DNA of 64,000 nt, from positions 53,369 through 117,368 of the forward strand of contig SVIZ01000008.1 of the NCBI GenBank assembly GCA_015069205.1, read 5' to 3'. The position numbers were made by a program, and so were the translations under genes. Under the pieces are notes generated by a model. That model made no database searches. It was not told the origin of the DNA and worked only from the letters and a program-made list of their open reading frames with translations. The DNA is from Oscillospiraceae bacterium (GTDB taxonomy: Bacteria; Bacillota; Clostridia; Saccharofermentanales; Saccharofermentanaceae). The first letter of the stretch is position 1. Each line of letters opens with the position of its first letter. This document shows positions 51,030 to 60,078 of the stretch, one piece after another.

Positions 51030-51073
51030 ATAGCTGTACCGGTTACCAAAGAGTTGTGCGGAGAGTATGTAAA

Positions 51074-51529
51074 ATGAAACTGAGACAAATGGGAAAAACA
51101 AATAAGAAATTGTCTTATGTTTTGCGGGAGAATGAAGGCGCCAGCCTCGTTCTTGTGTCGATCATTGCAATAATAATTATTACCGGAATAATTGTTTTGC
51201 GTATGACGACAAATACGTTGTTGGCTTCAGCAGATAAGCAGCAACAACAGGACCAGGCTTATATGATTGCCGTCAGTTTAGGTGATTCGATTGACAAAGC
51301 CATGAAAAACGGCGACATAACTGATCCGCATGCACTCAACGGTTTAGATGATTCAGCTAATACCAAGTATGCAATTCCAAATTCAGAGGTAAGGGTTACA
51401 GTCAAGGACTATCCGTCGGCAATGGAAACATATACTGTTATAACGGTCTACTCAAAAGTTGCAGATGCCGAGTACGAGTACAAATTAACCTATCTTAATT
51501 CCGGTGCTGTTTATGTGAGGCAATATTAA
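51074..51529 (+). CDS. GspK/PilX-like minor pilin
   Basis: 151 residues from the ATG at 51074. The leader ends in ENEG at residue 22, followed by a hydrophobic helix beginning ASLVLVSIIAI. Mature position 5 is Leu, not Glu, as is typical of GspK-type tip pseudopilins. The rest is a short polar domain, smaller than GspK itself. The gap to the giant gene is 44 bases. It probably caps or initiates the pilus together with the next two products. Confidence 0.75.
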   Translation: MKLRQMGKTNKKLSYVLRENEGASLVLVSIIAIIIITGIIVLRMTTNTLLASADKQQQQDQAYMIAVSLGDSIDKAMKNGDITDPHALNGLDDSANTKYAIPNSEVRVTVKDYPSAMETYTVITVYSKVADAEYEYKLTYLNSGAVYVRQY

Positions 51530-51530
51530 A

Positions 51531-51863
51531 ATGATTAAGTTAAGAGACAGGGTAAGAAGCGTTCTTAAGAATAAACAGGGTGAGACTATTATTGAAGTAG
51601 TAGTTGCTTTTGCGCTTCTTTCTATAATGCTAATCTTTTTTGCTCAAGGTCTGTCATGGGCAGCCAATACTGAGATCCATGCTACTGAAAACAGAAAGAA
51701 AGCAGATGATTCTATGATCGTTCTCCAAGAGGATCTCGCTACTACTCATCCTGAAAACGGTGCACCGCTTACTTATCCCAATGACTCAACTAAGACAATG
51801 CCGATAAAGAGATATACTTATTCGGTTGACGGAACAAAGTATGTTGTTTATGAATTCGGGTAA
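51531..51863 (+). CDS. GspI/PilV-like minor pilin
   Basis: 110 residues. The leader ends in KQG at residue 17, followed by ETIIEVVVAFALLSI with Glu at mature position 5. The first residue is Glu instead of the usual Phe. Size and helix sequence fit GspI/PilV-type minor pilins. It starts 1 base after the GspK-like stop. Confidence 0.82.
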   Translation: MIKLRDRVRSVLKNKQGETIIEVVVAFALLSIMLIFFAQGLSWAANTEIHATENRKKADDSMIVLQEDLATTHPENGAPLTYPNDSTKTMPIKRYTYSVDGTKYVVYEFG

Positions 51864-51868
51864 TAGCC

Positions 51869-52639
51869 ATGTTAATTTTGAATAAGAGACATTATAAGAC
51901 GAAAAAAGCTATTACACTTGTTGAGCTTGTAGTTGCTATGGCGCTCATAGCAATATTTGCTGTTGCCTGTGTATCTCTTATTCTTCCTATCTCAACGATT
52001 TATACCCACCATAATGAACTGGCTAAGGCTCAGTTGATAGCGGATAATGTTGCTTCTTCGTTAAGAGGCGCATGTACCGGAAACAATATAGAATGCGCCG
52101 GCGACGTATGGATCACCTCAAATGGTTATGAACTGGTAGGTGAGAATGATTCTATTTCATCGTTGCCCAGTGGAGAAGTGCTTGTTATAAGAAAATCTCC
52201 GGAATATTGCATATCGATTGGTTCAAATTATGAGATAACCGGTGAGCTGTATAATGCTGTTAAGACCAGTGAAGCTACTGATGATTCCACTGATTCAGCT
52301 GAAACCGGTTCCGGAGGCCTGTATTCCCGTGCAATCTATAGAATGTTTAATTCAGCAGATCCTGCTGCTGATCAAGTAGCTTCTGGTATAGGACGCGTGC
52401 ACTACGGCTATTTCTCATCCGGTACGAATGTTGATAGCTTTGTTTTCCCCAATGGTTATTATGACTTCACGGATCCGTTAACTAATACCGCCTATGGCAA
52501 ATACACTGTAGATCTTAGCTTTTCGGATCTTACGTATGATGTTGATACAGGTGCTCCAGCATATGTAAAATGCCTTATTACAGTTAATAATGATCAGGGT
52601 GTTGCATATACACGTACAGTAGCGCTGCATTTATCATAA
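51869..52639 (+). CDS. GspJ/PilW-like minor pilin
   Basis: 256 residues. The leader ends in KKA at residue 14, followed by ITLVELVVAMALIAIF with Glu at mature position 5; Ala replaces Gly at -1, a tolerated variant of the cleavage site. A larger beta-rich domain follows, as in GspJ/PilW. It is last in the operon; the stop is followed by a T-rich run but no evident stem. Confidence 0.82.
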   Translation: MLILNKRHYKTKKAITLVELVVAMALIAIFAVACVSLILPISTIYTHHNELAKAQLIADNVASSLRGACTGNNIECAGDVWITSNGYELVGENDSISSLPSGEVLVIRKSPEYCISIGSNYEITGELYNAVKTSEATDDSTDSAETGSGGLYSRAIYRMFNSADPAADQVASGIGRVHYGYFSSGTNVDSFVFPNGYYDFTDPLTNTAYGKYTVDLSFSDLTYDVDTGAPAYVKCLITVNNDQGVAYTRTVALHLS

Positions 52640-52782
52640 TCGTCTTTTTTTTATTGAAAATTGTTTCCCATTAACAATTAGTTCAAAAGGAGCCTTCCGT
52701 TAACAGGCAGTTTGCAAACTATGTCATATTTTGCTTTGAATAAACAAATTGTTACCCACTGGTGAATTGTGGCGAAAATGTG

Positions 52783-52811
52783 TTGAACTCGGTTTTGGAA
52801 TGGTTTATAGT
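52783..52811 (+). promoter_or_regulatory. Promoter of the major pilin gene
   Basis: TTGAAC, a 17-base spacer and TATAGT. The transcript would have a leader of about 75 bases ending in GAAGGAGG. Confidence 0.75.
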
Positions 52812-52892
52812 AAGACCATCAAGCAAGTCAAACACATTTGACAAATTACAAACAAACTCACTTAAGGGTGAAAAGACGAAGGAGGTCACAAA

Positions 52893-53342
52893 ATGAAAAA
52901 AGTTGGTAAGTCAACAAAGAAGGGTTTCACATTAGTTGAGCTCATCGTAGTTCTCGTTATCCTCGCAATCCTCGCAGCTATGCTCGTTCCTGCACTTGTT
53001 GGTTACATTGACAGAGCTAAGAAGGAGAAGGAATTCCAGGCAGCTTCCACAGTTTACACAGCAGCTCAGGCTCTCGCTACAGAAGCTTACGGTCAGAATA
53101 AGACATCTGCTCAAGCAAAGGCTTATGCAGAGGATACAGATGAAATTAAGAAACTGACAGGTATTGAAGCAGATGCAGTAGAAGTTACAATGGCTACTCC
53201 TAATGGTACTGATATCGAGGGCTTTACAATCAAGCAGATCAAAGTTACTTTTGATGGTCACGATTATTTCTACACACTTAATGCAGCTACATGGGCAACT
53301 GATACTTATCCTACAGTTAGCAATAACACAACAAAACCCTAA
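52893..53342 (+). CDS. pilA: Major type IV pilin
   Basis: 149 residues. The leader MKKVGKSTKKG is cut after Gly 11, and the mature helix is FTLVELIVVLVILAILAAML with Glu at position 5. A small globular domain of about 90 residues follows, without a disulfide. Strong ribosome site (GAAGGAGG), biased codons (GCT, CTC, AAG), its own promoter and a UUCG-loop terminator point to high expression, as for a fibre subunit. It sits between the minor pilin operon and the PilD-like peptidase. Confidence 0.93.
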   Translation: MKKVGKSTKKGFTLVELIVVLVILAILAAMLVPALVGYIDRAKKEKEFQAASTVYTAAQALATEAYGQNKTSAQAKAYAEDTDEIKKLTGIEADAVEVTMATPNGTDIEGFTIKQIKVTFDGHDYFYTLNAATWATDTYPTVSNNTTKP

Positions 53343-53378
53343 TCTGTAACACAGATTAATTAAAACAAATCAAATCAG

Positions 53379-53409
53379 ACCGGGTTCTTCGGAACCCGGT
53401 TTTCTTTTT
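53379..53409 (+). terminator. Pilin terminator with UUCG loop
   Basis: ACCGGGTTC-TTCG-GAACCCGGT, a 9-bp stem closed by C(UUCG)G, followed by TTTCTTTTT. Confidence 0.95.
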
Positions 53410-53478
53410 GTGTCTTTTGGCAATTCTTCTCAAAGTGTATAATCAAGGTCAGAAATAACCTTTAAGGAGATTCCGGCC

Positions 53479-54252
53479 TTGATTCTTTCATATCCGTTAT
53501 TTGATTCGCTTTTTATCGGCATTTACTGTATAGTCCTGGCTTTTATGTTTGGCGCGATATTTGCGAGCTTCATTACTTGTACCGCATGGCGTGTTGTAAG
53601 AGGTGAAGACTGGATGCTGGGTCACAGTCATTGCGATACTTGCGGACATGAGTTGTCAACAGCAGATCTTTTCCCGGTCATTTCATATATCGCTTTGAAA
53701 GGCAAGTGCAGATACTGCGGTTCGAAGGTACCGCCGAGAGATCTTATTTTCGAGATAATACTGGGCCTTTTATTCGCAGGAACGCTCGCGCTTCACGGTG
53801 CAATCGATGCTGTTGTTATTGCCGCTTTGGTCTTGGAAGTGCTTTTGCTGGGACTTTCGCTGGCAGACTGGGATTCGGGCGTCATTCCAAACGGATTTCT
53901 TGCAGCTATCCTGGTCGTATGGATCATGACTGTAGGCTTCATGCCTGATATAAGAGAATATGCTATAGAAGGACTTATTGCTTCTGCATGCGTAGGTCTT
54001 GTCATGGCGCTGGTTACGGCTGTTATCGGCAAGGTTAAGAAGACCAAGATGAATTACGGTCCTGTCAAGCTTGCCATGTGCCTGATGCTCTTCCTGCACA
54101 TTAAGGGTGCCTGCATTGCAGTAGGTATCGGTGTTGTACTCGGAATCATTTTCGCTCTTGTCTGCAAGTCAAAGAAGAGAAAGATCGCTTTGGCGCCGGC
54201 TATCTCTATTGCAACGATATCAGCGCTACTCTTAAGTAACTTGTTTGTATGA
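53479..54252 (+). CDS. pilD: Prepilin peptidase and N-methyltransferase
   Basis: 257 residues from a TTG start 8 bases after AAGGAGAT. The N-terminal cytoplasmic zinc site has two Cys pairs (CDTC and CRYC), seen in bifunctional PilD. The catalytic Asp residues are expected in LADWDSGVIPN near 135 and a second acidic site; the usual GxGD motif is not clearly seen and reads KMNYGPVKLAM. This loss needs checking because it could inactivate the peptidase. It may leave cleavage to the short A24 enzyme at 35997. Confidence 0.82.
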   Translation: MILSYPLFDSLFIGIYCIVLAFMFGAIFASFITCTAWRVVRGEDWMLGHSHCDTCGHELSTADLFPVISYIALKGKCRYCGSKVPPRDLIFEIILGLLFAGTLALHGAIDAVVIAALVLEVLLLGLSLADWDSGVIPNGFLAAILVVWIMTVGFMPDIREYAIEGLIASACVGLVMALVTAVIGKVKKTKMNYGPVKLAMCLMLFLHIKGACIAVGIGVVLGIIFALVCKSKKRKIALAPAISIATISALLLSNLFV

Positions 54253-54323
54253 TTCTTTAGGCTGATTGAATCTAAAAAACTGATAGATTTCTATTGCAAC
54301 AAATCTGCTTGATTTCAAGGTGT

Positions 54324-54352
54324 TTGACTTATCCGCATACGTCCTATATAAT
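54324..54352 (+). promoter_or_regulatory. Strong promoter of rpsU
   Basis: TTGACT, a 17-base spacer and TATAAT. Confidence 0.85.
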
Positions 54353-54392
54353 ATGCGAGTTTGAAATCCACGCGAAGAGAGGGGGGATAAAG

Positions 54393-54566
54393 ATGTCTGA
54401 GATTAAGGTTAAGGAAGGCGAGTCCCTTGACAGTGCACTTCGCAGATTTAAGCGTTCTTGCGCAAAGTCAGGCGTACTTGCAGAAGTTCGTAAGAGAGAA
54501 CATTACGAGAAGCCTTCTGTAAAGAGAAAGAAGAAGTCTGAAGCAGCTCGCAAGAGAAAGCATTAA
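54393..54566 (+). CDS. rpsU: 30S ribosomal protein S21
   Basis: 57 residues. The sequence [20 protein letters not shown] and the basic C-terminal tail ([14 protein letters not shown]) are those of bS21, a small-subunit protein that helps initiation. The ATG follows GAGGGGGGATAAAG. It has its own strong promoter and terminator and is not linked to dnaG. Confidence 0.97.
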   Translation: MSEIKVKEGESLDSALRRFKRSCAKSGVLAEVRKREHYEKPSVKRKKKSEAARKRKH

Positions 54567-54579
54567 TAAGACTTTATGA

Positions 54580-54609
54580 GAGGTTACCTGAAAAGGTAAC
54601 CTCTTTTTT
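54580..54609 (+). terminator. rpsU terminator
   Basis: GAGGTTACCT-GAAA-AGGTAACCTC, a 10-bp stem with a GAAA loop, followed by TTTTTT. Confidence 0.95.
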
Positions 54610-54699
54610 GTTACGGTGAGTGGGCGTTTTCGCGTTGCATCGCAACGAGGAAGTCATAACGATTAATCAACTCTTCTTTGTAAACCACTTCTTATTCCG

Positions 54700-54705
54700 T
54701 TATAA
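54700..54705 (+). promoter_or_regulatory. -10 element for recJ
   Basis: TATAAT just before an in-frame ATG at 54707. It implies transcription from about 54712, which excludes starts upstream and supports the ATG at 54740. Confidence 0.5.
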
Positions 54706-54739
54706 TATGGTCAATAAAGATAAAGTTGAGATTAGTTAT

Positions 54740-56881
54740 ATGTTATTGACCGGTAAGAACTGGCGCTTATCGGCATCCCAAAAGGTAGCGGATGCTGATG
54801 AGCTCCTTGATGTATTGCTTAAGAATCGCGGTATAACCGAAGGACAATCAGTAGAACAGTTTTTGTCTGAAGACGACGGTATCTGGCACGATCCGTTTCT
54901 TTATAATGACATGCAAAAGGCTGTCGACATCATTAATGATACGATCGACAGGCATGGCAAGGTGCTCGTTTACGGCGATTACGACTGTGACGGCGTTACT
55001 GCCACTTCGATTCTCGTCAGGTATTTCAGAAGCCATCAGGTAAATGTGCAGTACATCGTTCCGCACAGAGCAGAGCACGGCTATGGTCTTACGGAGAAGA
55101 TAATGGACAAGGTCATTGAGAAGAACCCTGACCTCGTCATTACCGTTGACTGCGGCGTTACCAATGTCGATACGGTTCAGGAACTTAAGAACCTCGGAAT
55201 ACAGGTTATTGTAACCGACCACCACAACGTAAAAGACGAATTGCCGCCGGCCGACTGTGTTATCTGCGCCAAGAGGCCTGATAACACATATCCTTTTATT
55301 GATCTGTGCGGTGCGGGCGTTGCCTTAAAGCTCGTAGAGGCTCTGGGCAAAGACGGCAGGCATAAGGTCACCGGCAACATCTGGCGGCAGGCAATAGAGC
55401 TTGCCGGACTTGCAACGATCGCCGACCTCGTATCTGTCACAAATGAGAACAGAACCATTATTAAGCGTGCTTTCAAGAGTATGCAGAAGCCCTCGAATGT
55501 CGGCGTAGGTGTCATGAACGACATGCTTTTGGCTCCCGGCAAGACTTTGGATGAGACGTTTATATCGTTTAACTTCGTACCGCGAATCAATGCTGCAGGA
55601 AGACTTTACGATTCGGCAGATGCTTTAAAGCTCTTCCTCGAAAACAATCCTACAGAGGCAAAGCTTGCGGCTCAGGACCTTACACGCCAGAACGATGAGC
55701 GTAAGGAGATCGAGGCCAAGGTTTTCGACGAGGCAAGAGCACAGCTTGAGAACCCTGCAAGACCGGACAGATGGTCCCTGACAAATACATGCGGCCCCAT
55801 TGTCGTATACGGCAAGGACTGGCACCAGGGCGTGCTGGGAATCGTTGCAGGTAAGCTCTCACAGTTTTATGGAAGATCTGCTCTCGTATTTACTGATGAT
55901 GCTACAGAACCCGGATGTGCAAAGGGTTCGGGACGTGCATTCGGCGATTTCGATCTTTATGAATGCCTTGAGCGAATATCAGATAAGCTCGTTAATTTCG
56001 GAGGACATAAGAAGGCTGCAGGACTTCTCGTAAGAAAGAACGAGATGGGCACCTTTATGGAGGCTCTGGAAGCTGAGGCTGCAAAGATCTACGAAGAGAA
56101 GGGTGAGTCAGGTGAAGAATCAGAAGACGATCTGATCAACGCCGAGTGCGAGATCGCGCCCTGCGGACTTACCTTTGAGTCATATCGTGAAGTATGTAAA
56201 CTCCGTCCGTTCGGTATCGGTAACCCTAAGCCGATATTCATTACAAACGGACTTATAATTACGAACATTGCCCAGATGAGTGGCGGCGCCCACATCAGGC
56301 TCGACCTGACAGATCCGTCTGGCAAGGCATCCGTCTCTGCCGTAGGATTCGGAATGGGCGATTACTTTAATATCTTAAGAGCGGGCGATAAGATCGACAT
56401 CGCTTATACGCTGAATGAATACTGCTACAGGGGAGAGACTTCTTTGAGCCTCCATCTTGAAGACATAAGACCTGAGTACGGTAACGGATTCATGTGGCAG
56501 AAGGCTGAGATCGCAGAAAAGCTTTACACGAGCGGACTTGCGATGGACCAGATCGTTAAGATGGCTCCGGGCGAGAATATTGAGAGCTCCATGAGACCAA
56601 CTGCCGAGCAGTATGGTGTCTGCTACAAGGCGATCGAACGCTTCGGCGGTACGGCGATGTCTACGGCAGATATCAGACTTCTTGCAAGATTAGTGTCTAA
56701 CAATTATGATGTACCGGTAACTCCGTTCCAGGTAAAAAGATGCCTAGAGGTTTTCGCTGACTGCAACCTGATAAGGCTCAGAACGATCACACCCACGAGG
56801 GTATGCTTCAATATCCTGGCAACGGGCAATAAAGTAAAACTCAGTGAATCTGAGGTCTATAGGAGAATACAAGGTGAATAA
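54740..56881 (+). CDS. recJ: Single-stranded-DNA exonuclease RecJ
   Basis: 713 residues from the ATG at 54740, chosen because a promoter element overlaps the earlier candidates. The DHH phosphoesterase core is intact: YGDYDCDGVTATS (motif I), VDCGV (II), VTDHHNV (III, DHH), CGAGVALKL (IV), then a DHHA1 domain with GGHKKAAGL and an OB-like C-terminal domain. RecJ degrades 5'-ended single strands in repair and recombination. Its stop overlaps the relA start by 8 bases. Confidence 0.95.
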   Translation: MLLTGKNWRLSASQKVADADELLDVLLKNRGITEGQSVEQFLSEDDGIWHDPFLYNDMQKAVDIINDTIDRHGKVLVYGDYDCDGVTATSILVRYFRSHQVNVQYIVPHRAEHGYGLTEKIMDKVIEKNPDLVITVDCGVTNVDTVQELKNLGIQVIVTDHHNVKDELPPADCVICAKRPDNTYPFIDLCGAGVALKLVEALGKDGRHKVTGNIWRQAIELAGLATIADLVSVTNENRTIIKRAFKSMQKPSNVGVGVMNDMLLAPGKTLDETFISFNFVPRINAAGRLYDSADALKLFLENNPTEAKLAAQDLTRQNDERKEIEAKVFDEARAQLENPARPDRWSLTNTCGPIVVYGKDWHQGVLGIVAGKLSQFYGRSALVFTDDATEPGCAKGSGRAFGDFDLYECLERISDKLVNFGGHKKAAGLLVRKNEMGTFMEALEAEAAKIYEEKGESGEESEDDLINAECEIAPCGLTFESYREVCKLRPFGIGNPKPIFITNGLIITNIAQMSGGAHIRLDLTDPSGKASVSAVGFGMGDYFNILRAGDKIDIAYTLNEYCYRGETSLSLHLEDIRPEYGNGFMWQKAEIAEKLYTSGLAMDQIVKMAPGENIESSMRPTAEQYGVCYKAIERFGGTAMSTADIRLLARLVSNNYDVPVTPFQVKRCLEVFADCNLIRLRTITPTRVCFNILATGNKVKLSESEVYRRIQGE

Positions 56882-59486
56882 GGGTAAGAATGACAAGGCA
56901 TTTAATCCCGTTACTGAAGAAGAGGTGCAGGCTGAGGCCGAGCGCGCCTATCTTGAGGACGACAGCCAGAAGCCCGATATTCCCCAGGATCTTCAGGAAA
57001 GATTCAATAAGATAATCTCCATATACGACGATTACGCGCGTGCCGCAAAACTCGAAGAGAAAGATATCGAAGAGGACAACGAGAAGATGGAGAAGGCCTT
57101 CATCTTTGCTTATAAGGCACACCGCAACCAGAGACGTAAGACGGGCGAGCCTTACATCATTCACCCCGTATCAGTTGCCCTCATTCTTGCTGATCTTAAG
57201 GTAGACTCAGCTACGATCCAGGCAGCGCTCCTTCACGATACGATCGAAGATACCATAGTTGACGATGCGATGGTCACCGAGAAGTTCGGACCTGTCGTAT
57301 GCAGCCTCGTTGACGGCGTTACAAAGCTCAACTTAAGCCTCGATAACGTTGTCTATAATTCCAAGCAGGACATTCAGGCATCCAATGTGCGTAAGATGTT
57401 CATAGCGCTTACAGACGATATCAGAGTCATATTCATAAAGCTCGCAGACCGTCTGCACAACATGAGGACTTTGAAGTCCATGAGTCCTGAAAAGCAGATT
57501 GAAAAGGCCCAGGAGACGCTTGATATCTACGTTCCTTTCGCAGGCAGATTTGGTATTTATAAGATCAAGTGGGAGCTTGAGGATCTGTGTCTTCGTTATC
57601 TGCATCCGGACGATTACTATGAGCTCGTAAAGCTCGTTAACGGCAACCGTGCGCAGAGAGAAGATTTCATGGAAGACGTTGTCTCTGAGATCCGCGCAAA
57701 GCTTGAGGAGAACGGCATTGTCCACTACGACATTGAAGGACGTCCGAAGCATTTCTACAGCATCTATAAGAAGATGCATGAGAAGGGTAAGACGATCGAC
57801 GAGATCTATGACCTTTTCGCATGCAGGATAATCGTAGACGAAGTCATCGAATGCTATCAGGTTCTTGGTATCATCCACGAGATGTACCAGCACGTTCCGG
57901 GACGTTTCAAGGACTATATTGCGATGCCCAAGGAGAACAAATACCAGTCCATCCACACGACTGTCGTAAGCCACACGGGCACGCCTTTCGAAGTGCAGAT
58001 CAGGACATTTGCGATGCACCAGATCGCAGAGTACGGTATCGCTGCCCACTGGCACTATAAGGAGACCGGAAATTCCCAGGAATTCAAGGCTGACAGATAC
58101 GATACGAAGATAAACGAGATGAGGCAGATCATCGATTCGCAGAACGAGCTCACCGACTCCGGCGAGTTCATGGAAGCGTTCAAGATGAACATCGCACCGG
58201 ACGAGATCTTCGTATACACACCGAAGCACGAAGTAATCAAGCTGCCGAAGGGCTCTTGTCCGATCGACTTCGCTTATGCGATCCACTCAGGTATCGGCAA
58301 CCACATGCACGGTGCCAAGGTCAACGGACGTATCGTTCCTTTGTCTTATGAACTTAAGAACAGCGACATCGTTGAGATCCAGTCTTCATCCAAGCTCGTT
58401 AAGGGCCCTTCACGTGACTGGGTATCGATCGCACGTACAGCTAACGCTAAATCCAAGATCAATTCCTGGTTCAAGCGTGAAGCACGTGCAGACAATATCG
58501 CTACAGGCCGTGAACTCCTTACGAACGAGATCACGCGTAACGGCTTCGATCCTGCAAAGCTTCTGATGCATAAGTCCATCGAGAGCATTCTGAAGAGAAA
58601 TAACTTCCAGTCTTTAGATGACATGTTCGCTGCTCTGGGATACGGATCTATCAGCGTAAGCAAAGTATTCTCACGTCTCCGTGACGACTATATCAGGAAT
58701 ATTCCCGAAGAAGAGCGCCGTGCTTTAGGCTACCGTGTTACCGCTGACGGTAACGTCGCATACAGCCCGAATGAACTTCCGATAGAACTCGGTAAGGCTG
58801 ACCAGACCCGTAATATCAAGGGTGCGAAAAGCAAGCCGGCTGAGACCTCCAAGCAGGTTCTCGATTACGATGTTTCCAAGATCAACGCTCTTAATGTCGA
58901 TCCTCATCAGACGGCCGCTCCAGGTACGCCGAAGGGTAACGAAGCAATCGCTGCTGCGGCTGCTGCAAAGCCTTCGAGAGGTGCCAGAACTGATTCAGCG
59001 AGACGTGCGCAGAGCAACGATGCAGTTGTAGTCAACGGACTTGATTCTCTTGTTACGCACATCTCTAAGTGCTGCCACCCTGTATTCGGCGACGAGATCA
59101 TAGGTTATGTCACACAGGAAAAGGGCGTAGGCATCCACAAGGTGTCCTGCAAGAACATCCAGAACATAATCAAGAACCGCGGCAATTCCGCCAGGGACGA
59201 GCAGAGATATCAGCGTCTTGTCGAAGTAACGTGGCTTTCAAAGGCGAAGTATTCAAGCTACGACGTTCAGCTCGTTGTCGTTGCCATGGACAGAAACGGA
59301 CTGCTTATTGACGTTCTTGATAAGATAAATGAAGAGAAGATTAACATCGTCAAGCTCAATACAGTCGTAGATGGCCCTGAGGCAAGGATTTTCGTAACCA
59401 TTAACATATCAGGCAGAGAGCAGCTTGATCGCACATGCGAGAGGATTCTGCGCGTAAAAGATGTTGTTGATGTCATAAGGAACTAA
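56874..59486 (+). CDS. relA: Bifunctional (p)ppGpp synthetase/hydrolase
   Basis: 870 residues from a GTG 8 bases after AGGAG; the longer frame start is inside recJ without a ribosome site. The hydrolase HD motif LLHDTIEDT (near residue 112) is intact, and the synthetase segment is present (AMPKENKYQSIHTTV). Next come TGS (VIKLPKGSCPIDFAYAIHS), a linker rich in Ala and Ser around 680-710, a zinc-finger helix (CCHPV, CKN) and a C-terminal ACT domain. It is a long Rel enzyme that makes and removes (p)ppGpp in starvation. Confidence 0.96.
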   Translation: MNKGKNDKAFNPVTEEEVQAEAERAYLEDDSQKPDIPQDLQERFNKIISIYDDYARAAKLEEKDIEEDNEKMEKAFIFAYKAHRNQRRKTGEPYIIHPVSVALILADLKVDSATIQAALLHDTIEDTIVDDAMVTEKFGPVVCSLVDGVTKLNLSLDNVVYNSKQDIQASNVRKMFIALTDDIRVIFIKLADRLHNMRTLKSMSPEKQIEKAQETLDIYVPFAGRFGIYKIKWELEDLCLRYLHPDDYYELVKLVNGNRAQREDFMEDVVSEIRAKLEENGIVHYDIEGRPKHFYSIYKKMHEKGKTIDEIYDLFACRIIVDEVIECYQVLGIIHEMYQHVPGRFKDYIAMPKENKYQSIHTTVVSHTGTPFEVQIRTFAMHQIAEYGIAAHWHYKETGNSQEFKADRYDTKINEMRQIIDSQNELTDSGEFMEAFKMNIAPDEIFVYTPKHEVIKLPKGSCPIDFAYAIHSGIGNHMHGAKVNGRIVPLSYELKNSDIVEIQSSSKLVKGPSRDWVSIARTANAKSKINSWFKREARADNIATGRELLTNEITRNGFDPAKLLMHKSIESILKRNNFQSLDDMFAALGYGSISVSKVFSRLRDDYIRNIPEEERRALGYRVTADGNVAYSPNELPIELGKADQTRNIKGAKSKPAETSKQVLDYDVSKINALNVDPHQTAAPGTPKGNEAIAAAAAAKPSRGARTDSARRAQSNDAVVVNGLDSLVTHISKCCHPVFGDEIIGYVTQEKGVGIHKVSCKNIQNIIKNRGNSARDEQRYQRLVEVTWLSKAKYSSYDVQLVVVAMDRNGLLIDVLDKINEEKINIVKLNTVVDGPEARIFVTINISGREQLDRTCERILRVKDVVDVIRN

Positions 59487-59506
59487 GGCTTTAATAGGCT
59501 GTCAGG

Positions 59507-59536
59507 TAGGTCATTGTGTTGCAATGACCTATTTTT
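59507..59536 (+). terminator. relA terminator
   Basis: TAGGTCATTG-TGTTG-CAATGACCTA followed by TTTTT. It runs directly into the operator of the XRE/PIN pair. Confidence 0.9.
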
Positions 59537-59538
59537 CG

Positions 59539-59578
59539 CGTTATAGTTATAACGAATACGATATAAATATAACGAATA
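59539..59578 (+). promoter_or_regulatory. Operator of the XRE/PIN toxin-antitoxin operon
   Basis: CGTTATA-GT-TATAACG is a 16-base palindrome at 59539-59554. TATAACGAATA occurs twice, at 59548-59558 and 59568-59578, a 20-base period. A TATAAA -10-like element sits between the repeats. It is a probable autoregulatory site. Confidence 0.7.
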
Positions 59579-59592
59579 AGGAGGTTTTGGAT

Positions 59593-60078
59593 ATGGTAGC
59601 TAACGAGAATAGACATAATGCAAGGACAGGAAACGAGATAATCGATGATTTCATCAAGATCAGAAAGTCCAGACACCTGTCCCAGACTGAGATTGCCAGG
59701 AAATCAGGTCTTCATCAGGCTGCAATCGGAAGGATAGAGAATAAGAGTACTGAGCCGAGACTTGAGACTCTTCTTAAGATGCTTAATGCAATGGGGCTGA
59801 CACTTGCGATAGTACCGGAATATTTCAAACCGGAATATGCGATAAATCTTGAGATCAGCGAAGTTTTGGAAACGCTTAAGATGGAGAACCGGGAGAGGGT
59901 AAAGGTCTATGCTGAAGGATTACGCGAGGAAGAACTGAGGCGGAAGAAGGAAGCATTTGATGAATTAATGAAACTTTGCAGACCGATTGATATCGGGGAT
60001 GACTACAAGGCAATTCTTGAAGAGGAGTTAATCCGCAAGCATGGAGGCATTGATCGCAAGTATGAAGGTGCTGATTGA
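59593..60078 (+). CDS. XRE-family antitoxin-like regulator
   Basis: 161 residues from the ATG after AAGGAGG. A Cro/C1 helix-turn-helix covers about residues 20-75 (LSQTEIARKSGLHQAAIGRI), followed by a charged helical C-terminal part with an EELRRKKEAFDEL segment. It overlaps the PIN gene by 17 bases, the layout of a type II toxin-antitoxin pair. The C-terminal part is the likely PIN-binding region. Confidence 0.85.
   Translation: MVANENRHNARTGNEIIDDFIKIRKSRHLSQTEIARKSGLHQAAIGRIENKSTEPRLETLLKMLNAMGLTLAIVPEYFKPEYAINLEISEVLETLKMENRERVKVYAEGLREEELRRKKEAFDELMKLCRPIDIGDDYKAILEEELIRKHGGIDRKYEGAD

Noticed and set aside
57333..58286. 317-residue antisense frame in relA
   Set aside because: Shadow frame fully inside the conserved relA gene, without a ribosome site or domain.
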